64,000 nt of DNA from an uncultured Cedecea sp. (GTDB lineage: Bacteria > Pseudomonadota > Gammaproteobacteria > Enterobacterales > Enterobacteriaceae), in the NCBI RefSeq assembly GCF_947498825.1, contig NZ_CANMLV010000015.1, positions 51,831 to 115,830 on the forward strand, in the 5' to 3' direction. Positions 59,601 through 64,000 of the stretch are shown here, piece by piece (the first letter of the stretch is position 1; each line of letters starts with the position of its first letter). The notes below the pieces were generated by a model. That model saw only the letters and a program-made list of their open reading frames with translations, made no database searches and was not told the DNA's origin. The position numbers and the translations under genes are program-made.

Positions 59601-60272
59601 TTACTTAAAACTCTTAAGCGTGTATCTATATGATATATCATCAGAGCCTGCGTAAAGCTCACTGATTTTAAGACCGGAATTATCAATCATGAAGGCAACG
59701 TTGAATGGCACATCTCTTGTTCCACTCCAGCGATTAGAGTATTGCCCCGATTCTCGCCATATCACGTAATCACCAGAGAGTTTGCAGTCAAAGGAAAATA
59801 GTTGATTATCCGCTGGGCGACGGTATGAAACAGTGTACACGCCAGCAGTATCAGTTTTCACCGCTTTCATCGTGTTGACTTCACGCCCAAACAACCCAGC
59901 TATTGTTGCCCTACAGACCTGAGAGATCGTAAAAGGCTTAGTTTCCGCAGGAGCCAGATTTACCGGGGCTGCCATTTTTACTTTAGCCATCTCAGGGGAA
60001 ATAAAATCCGCACTTGTTGGTGAGTTACTACTAGCAATACCATTTGAAGAGTAGGAATTGCTTGAACCGCTATTCGATGATTTATCACCAAAAAAATATG
60101 CCCATCCCCCCCCTATGATGACTAGAGCAAGAATAATTTTAGCCACTGCCTCTCCCAACTGAGGAGATATGCTTTTACCTCCTGTATCTCCCCATTGAGA
60201 CGATTTGTCCTCACAGTCTGGGACTATTTGCCCACATTCCTTGCATCTTTTTCCTTCTTTGTCTTCATTCAT
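59601..60272 (-). CDS. Membrane protein with N-terminal zinc ribbon-like motif, unknown
   Basis: The 223-aa protein begins MNEDKEGKRCKECGQIVPDC, with a short Cys-x2-Cys...Cys segment. It has one transmembrane helix (residues about 44-62, AKIILALVIIGGGWAYFFG), a Ser/Asn-rich linker, and a C-terminal domain of about 120 residues (PFTISQVCRATIAGLFGR... to ...RYTLKSFK) with two cysteines (Cys119-, FDCKLSG). It follows the short secreted protein gene by 15 bases on the same strand. I do not recognise the family. Similar proteins are common on integrative elements and plasmids. Confidence 0.6.
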   Translation of the reverse strand: MNEDKEGKRCKECGQIVPDCEDKSSQWGDTGGKSISPQLGEAVAKIILALVIIGGGWAYFFGDKSSNSGSSNSYSSNGIASSNSPTSADFISPEMAKVKMAAPVNLAPAETKPFTISQVCRATIAGLFGREVNTMKAVKTDTAGVYTVSYRRPADNQLFSFDCKLSGDYVIWRESGQYSNRWSGTRDVPFNVAFMIDNSGLKISELYAGSDDISYRYTLKSFK

Positions 60273-60287
60273 TGTTAAATTTTTTCC

Positions 60288-60523
60288 TCAATCTTTTACT
60301 TCGACAGTCCAACGTCCACCCCGATCTTTGATTATATACTCATAGATATCGTCGCAGAACACAGGAAAACCCCATTAACTTTGTCGCATTGGTAATCTGC
60401 CGACTCAATTACTGCTTTAGCGGCTGTCTTCAATTCGGGTGAGCCATCATTTGCAAATACACTTCCCACCATCAAACCCATCACTACCAGAAGTATTTTT
60501 TTCAAAATCAGTTCCTTAATCAA
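60288..60523 (-). pseudogene. Small exported protein, probably frameshifted
   Basis: The frame from 60523 (TTG or ATG start, MIKELILKKILLVVMGLMVGSVFA) has a signal peptide and reads ...SADYQCDKVNGVFLCSA before a stop at 60332. A -1 shift at the 'tgcgacgat' stretch (60347-60355) lets translation continue as DDIYEYIIKDRGGRWTVEVKD to 60288, a natural-looking ending that stops 15 bases before the next gene. So the likely ancestral gene is 60288-60523. A one-base deletion, or a sequencing error, would explain the present break. Confidence 0.55.
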
Positions 60524-60666
60524 TTTTCATAAGAAAAGATGTACTTATTTTAAATGGTTTTGCCAGTCAAATTCACACTATTGATCGATTTCATCAATCA
60601 ATTTAGCGATGGACAGGTGATATGCTCAGGATATCCCTGAGGAGAATTTCAACGAGGAGACTAGGA

Positions 60667-60879
60667 ATGAGAGGTTACAGGCAGGTTTTGTTATTGGGTC
60701 TGATACTGTCGTTTAACGCTGTGGCAGGCAAAATCACGATGAATGCCCCAGAGCAGTCGACCACCGCTAATGGGCAGACTCTATGCGTGTACAGCAACAG
60801 CATCGACACCTTTACTTATGTAACAAAGTCGAAACACTGCCCGTATACCAAAACATTTAAAACGGAAGATGCAGAGTAG
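60667..60879 (+). CDS. Small secreted or periplasmic protein, 70 aa
   Basis: The ATG at 60667 with GAGGAGACTAGGA upstream gives MRGYRQVLLLGLILSFNAVA-GKITMN, a signal peptide cut after AVA. The mature part of about 52 aa (APEQSTTANGQTLCVYSNSIDTFTYVTKSKHCPYTKTF) has two cysteines that could pair. Family not recognised. It is divergent from the frameshifted exported-protein gene. Confidence 0.6.
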   Translation: MRGYRQVLLLGLILSFNAVAGKITMNAPEQSTTANGQTLCVYSNSIDTFTYVTKSKHCPYTKTFKTEDAE

Positions 60880-61261
60880 TAGATATGGGGTAGGAAATTA
60901 AGATACCGCGTGTCATAGATTATAAATACCAGAGCCGTATACACCTGACTTATAGCTGAGCAGTATCAGCCCAAATTTTTCCTAAAACAGCCATAGCACA
61001 AAGCTAAGTCTAACCTGACAGGTCGTACTGTGCTATGAGCGGATCTTGATAAATTCGTACTTAATCAGTTTATGACCAGCCCCCCATTAGTTAGTTAAAA
61101 GGCAACAAACCTGAACATTTTAAGATGTTAGCTTATTGCTTTTTTTAAAATATTATAGATTGACTTGGTGCTAATAGAGTAAATTAATTGCAGGTTAATT
61201 GGGTGGAAAGTTACTTGAGGCAAGCTAACTGAACATTCTGTTGGAGGCTGTGGAGACTGGA
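60880..61261. other. Spacer upstream of the Mrr-like nuclease
   Basis: AT-rich promoter region with a T-run at 61140-61150. No gene or repeat is recognised. Confidence 0.45.
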
Positions 61262-62875
61262 ATGGGACGGAGATCAGGATTTGGAAGTTTAATACGTGCT
61301 ACTGGCAGAGCCGTTGCAGCAGCAGAGCGTGAGCGTAAGAGATCGGAGCGTAATTATTTTGCCGAGGCTCGCCGCATAGAACGTGAAATAAAACGTGGTA
61401 ATGCTCAGAGACTTCGTGAGCAAAAAGAGGCGGATAAATTAGCAAAATCCATGTATCTGGAAGAGCGTCAAGATGAAGTTTCTGATCTTAACGCTGAGCT
61501 GAACGATAATATCACCGCTCTTTCTACACTTTTGGAACATACCCTCGAATTTGATGATTCGATTGATTTTTCAGCACTGAAAAAGCCCCCAAATTTCGAA
61601 GACTTTAAAACTCCCCAGCATCTCTTACCAGACCCGGAGCCAGTGATGAAAGTCGTGAATGCTCCGGCTGCATGGAAGACTATTTTCCCTTGGATAAAAA
61701 ACAAATATTATCGAGAATTGCAGAGTGCCGAGGAATCTTTTAGTAAAAACAAGGAAGATTATTTAGTTAAACTTTCAACTCAGAAGATTGAGCTTGATGC
61801 TTTAGTTGCTGATTATCAGATCCGAAGATCTGCTTATCTCGAAGAAATAAAAAGTCAGCACGATGAAGTTGACCAGTTTGAACAAGACTATCTCAATTGT
61901 GATCATGACGGAGTATTGGCTTACTGCGAAATGGTGTTAACACGGTCTGAATATCCCGAAAAGGGGTTTCCACAAACCTTTAGGTTGGCCTATTTACCTG
62001 ACAGCAAAGAGTTGGTAGTTGAATACAGCTTACCTGAAATTACAGTAGTACCACGCGAGCTGGAATACAGATATGTCAAAACAAGAGACGCTATTGATGC
62101 CAAGCCGCGAAAGATTGGTGAGATTAAAGAACTTTATCAGAACATAATCGCCGCAATTACTCTCCGCACAGTACATGAGCTTTTCGAGGCTGACAAGGCA
62201 TCTGCTTTAACATCAGTTCTGTTTAACGGTGTAATCGAAACTATCGATCCTACAAGCGGACATGACATCAAAGTCACATTAGTCTCTGCCCGTGCTCATA
62301 AGGACGATTTCATGCAAATAAAACTTGAAAGGGTCGAAAAAAGCGCATGCCTTAGAAGTCTAGGAGCACAAGTTTCAGGGCGACCAGATGAACTCCAGGC
62401 AGTAAAACCTATTCTCGAATTCAACATGGTTGATAAACGCTTCATTGAACAAGGTGATTCTTTATCTGCCCTTGAGACAAGACCAAACCTTATGGAACTT
62501 TCACCGTCTGAATTTGAGGTGTTAGTATCAAATCTTTTCAGTCAGATGGGGCTGGACACCAAACTCACCAGAGGGACAAAAGACGGCGGTGTTGATGCCG
62601 TTGCATTCGACACTCGCCCGATCCTCGGAGGAAAAGTGGTAATTCAGGCTAAAAGATATAAAGATACAGTTGGTGTCAGTTCTGTTAGAGATCTTTATGG
62701 AACAATGATGAATGAAGGGGCTAACAAAGGAATTCTGGTCTGTACAAGTCAATACGGTAAAGATGCATATCGTTTCTGCGAAGACAAACCAATCGAACTC
62801 ATTGATGGAAGCGGGCTTCTTTATCTCTTAAAAGAGCATGCTGGGGTATCAGCACGTATTAACCCTAATTTTTAA
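61262..62875 (+). CDS. Mrr-type restriction endonuclease with coiled-coil N-terminus
   Basis: The ATG at 61262 (GGAG six bases upstream) is preferred to the TTG at 61241 and gives 537 aa, MGRRSGFGSLIRATGRAVAAAERERKR. The first 250 residues contain two long charged helical stretches. The C-terminal domain is a PD-(D/E)XK Mrr_cat fold: ELSPSEFEVLVSNLFSQMGL, then catalytic Asp445 in DGGVDAVAF and QAK at 462-464, with VSSVRDLYG and GILVCTSQYG following. Mrr enzymes cut modified DNA. This relative's target is unknown. It has no adjacent methylase. Confidence 0.8.
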   Translation: MGRRSGFGSLIRATGRAVAAAERERKRSERNYFAEARRIEREIKRGNAQRLREQKEADKLAKSMYLEERQDEVSDLNAELNDNITALSTLLEHTLEFDDSIDFSALKKPPNFEDFKTPQHLLPDPEPVMKVVNAPAAWKTIFPWIKNKYYRELQSAEESFSKNKEDYLVKLSTQKIELDALVADYQIRRSAYLEEIKSQHDEVDQFEQDYLNCDHDGVLAYCEMVLTRSEYPEKGFPQTFRLAYLPDSKELVVEYSLPEITVVPRELEYRYVKTRDAIDAKPRKIGEIKELYQNIIAAITLRTVHELFEADKASALTSVLFNGVIETIDPTSGHDIKVTLVSARAHKDDFMQIKLERVEKSACLRSLGAQVSGRPDELQAVKPILEFNMVDKRFIEQGDSLSALETRPNLMELSPSEFEVLVSNLFSQMGLDTKLTRGTKDGGVDAVAFDTRPILGGKVVIQAKRYKDTVGVSSVRDLYGTMMNEGANKGILVCTSQYGKDAYRFCEDKPIELIDGSGLLYLLKEHAGVSARINPNF

Positions 62876-63179
62876 TTACAGAACCAGATTCGGACTAATG
62901 TTTGTCACGAATGTTCACGAATAGAAATTCAGCACGAGCTTTTAGTCGAGTAATTAAAGGATATATAAACTTAGGGCAGAAACGTCTGCCCTATCTGTTA
63001 TCCCATTGAGCTGAGCTGCTCTTCGTTGATTCCTATATCGCAATATCCACTTAGTAGAATATGTTCACTCTCCGCTAAGAACAGACGGTCAGGTATAGTT
63101 ATGTTCTATCAACAAAAAATATCAGCTTAAGTCTGAGCTAAACAGTTGAGCGGAGCTGACTTTCTTTTCAACAATATAC
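62876..63179. other. Spacer between nuclease and integrase
   Basis: No gene is seen. AT-rich with an open region to the integrase C-terminus. Confidence 0.4.
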
Positions 63180-63849
63180 TTACCAGTCAATGCAATCGAC
63201 TGCGGGAAGAAATTTTTCCAGTGCCATTGTTTCTGGGTGAGTGTAATTTCCCGAAATACCCAAGGTTTTAGTTATAGCGTGACCAACACAAATCTGCACG
63301 ATTGGATGCAGAGCTTTTGTCATGGCCTCCGATACAAAAGTATGTCGAAGTGAGTGCAGCGTTCTCTTTTTTCCAAATTCACTTAATTTCTGTACTTCGG
63401 ACTGCTGCATAATACTGTGCCATTCAAGCCCGATTTGCTCATATGTTGGTAAATCACCAAAAACAAGATCTGTGGCTTTGAGTGTTCTAATCCGCGCTAA
63501 GATTAATTTTTCTAACTTACGGTGCAGTGGTATCCTCCTTTGAGCATGTTTGGTTTTACCGTCCTCAATGAAAATGTACCAGCGCCCTGTTTCCTCGTCT
63601 CTGCGAATATGACTTTTACATATTGCCGCAATTTCACCACGACGAGCACCTGTGAAAACCAAAGTTAAGAAATAATCTCGCCGCCAACAAGAATACGAGT
63701 TTAGAGATGCGATAAGACGTTGTATTTCTTGTCTGTTGTACGCTCCGCGAGAGTTCTCTATAACTTCAACTCTAACTCCATCCGTTGGAGAGGATGTTAA
63801 AATCTCTTTTTCATTTTTCAGGAACACATTGAAAAATGATGAGTAAATC
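63180..63849 (-). pseudogene. Tyrosine integrase, catalytic domain, cut by IS66 insertion
   Basis: The C-terminal catalytic part is intact: GARRGEI (Arg I), KTKHAQRRIPL (beta-hairpin Lys), HSLRHTFVSEAM (His-x-x-Arg), QICVGHA (His/Trp position) and GNYTH (nucleophile Tyr). The frame stays open upstream of 63827 to 63849 (reading IYSSFFNVF), where it meets the IS66 end, so the N-terminal DNA-arm and core-binding parts are lost or lie beyond the IS. It probably mobilised this island but can no longer do so as a full-length protein. Confidence 0.75.
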
Positions 63850-64000
63850 GTAAGCGTCCAGCGAGAACCGTATTGACGTAAGAGGATTATTCCACTGGCA
63901 GAGTGATACGCCAGGGTAGCAGGGCACTGACCCGGTTTATCGGCCAGTCAGCTATCACATCAAGAACATGTCGAAGATACTGCTCCGGATCTATACCGTT
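63850..64000 (-). mobile_element. IS66-family insertion sequence, end of transposase (partial, runs off window)
   Basis: The terminal sequence GTAAGCGTCCAGCGAGAACC at 63850 has the GTAAGCG start of IS66 ends. On the minus strand the frame reads NGIDPEQYLRHVLDVIADWP, then INRVSALLPWRITLPVE and a stop at 63887, which is the usual C-terminus of the IS66 TnpC transposase ('DPE-YLR-VL--I-D-PINR---LLPW'). Only the last 37 codons are inside the window. Confidence 0.85.

Overview
The window is a chromosome segment of a gammaproteobacterium of the order Enterobacterales. The evidence is long collinearity with the Escherichia coli 28-29 min region, read here in the order mppA-mpaA-ycjG-tpx-tyrR-ycjF-ycjX-pspCBA/pspF-sapAB...sapCDF-fabI-yciW-rnb-yciZ-yciH-pyrF-lapB-lapA-ribA-acnA-cysB-topA-yciN-sohB-yciK-btuR-rluB. 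It is not E. coli itself. Several dispersed palindromic repeats carrying a 'tatacccgtcat..tcaagttgc' core, known mostly from Yersinia, Serratia, Pectobacterium and Sodalis relatives, lie between genes. Other lineage differences are the absence of pspD and pgpB at their usual places and a TyrR seven residues longer than that of E. coli. I cannot name the genus from sequence alone.

Layout. Bases 1-3736 hold an iron-chelate/siderophore uptake operon (binding protein, permease, ATPase) ending in an MFS transporter. Bases 3.7-8.1 kb are accessory: two unknown small proteins, a DUF4060-type protein and a YdeP-like molybdopterin oxidoreductase. Bases 8.6-19.6 kb are core: murein tripeptide scavenging (mppA, mpaA, ycjG), thiol peroxidase, TyrR, and the phage-shock system with a clear sigma-54 promoter. 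Bases 19.8-30.6 kb are the sap antimicrobial-peptide transporter operon, split between sapB and sapC by about 5.5 kb of foreign DNA. That insert carries a two-repeat membrane-anchored protein that I do not recognise, a YnjE-like triple rhodanese with a YeeE/YedE-type sulfur transporter, and the scar of an integrase joined to an IS3 transposase fragment. Bases 30.9-52.8 kb return to core genes for fatty acid synthesis, RNA decay, pyrimidine synthesis, LPS quality control, riboflavin, the TCA cycle, cysteine regulation, DNA topology, cobalamin and rRNA modification. Two oddities lie there: an orphan 190-aa protein beside a repeat, and a Tat-signal short-chain dehydrogenase remnant.

From 52.8 kb to the end is an AT-rich genomic island that begins immediately upstream of rluB. 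It contains an inovirus-Gp2-like protein, an unknown protein, a SIR2 plus HerA gene pair (an abortive-infection type anti-phage system), a serine resolvase with direct repeats in front of it, three small membrane or secreted unknowns (one frameshifted), an Mrr-type PD-(D/E)XK nuclease with a long coiled-coil front, and a tyrosine integrase cut by an IS66-family element at the window edge. The most interesting signals are this defence island and the insertion that splits sapAB from sapCDF and brings in the unknown two-repeat protein.
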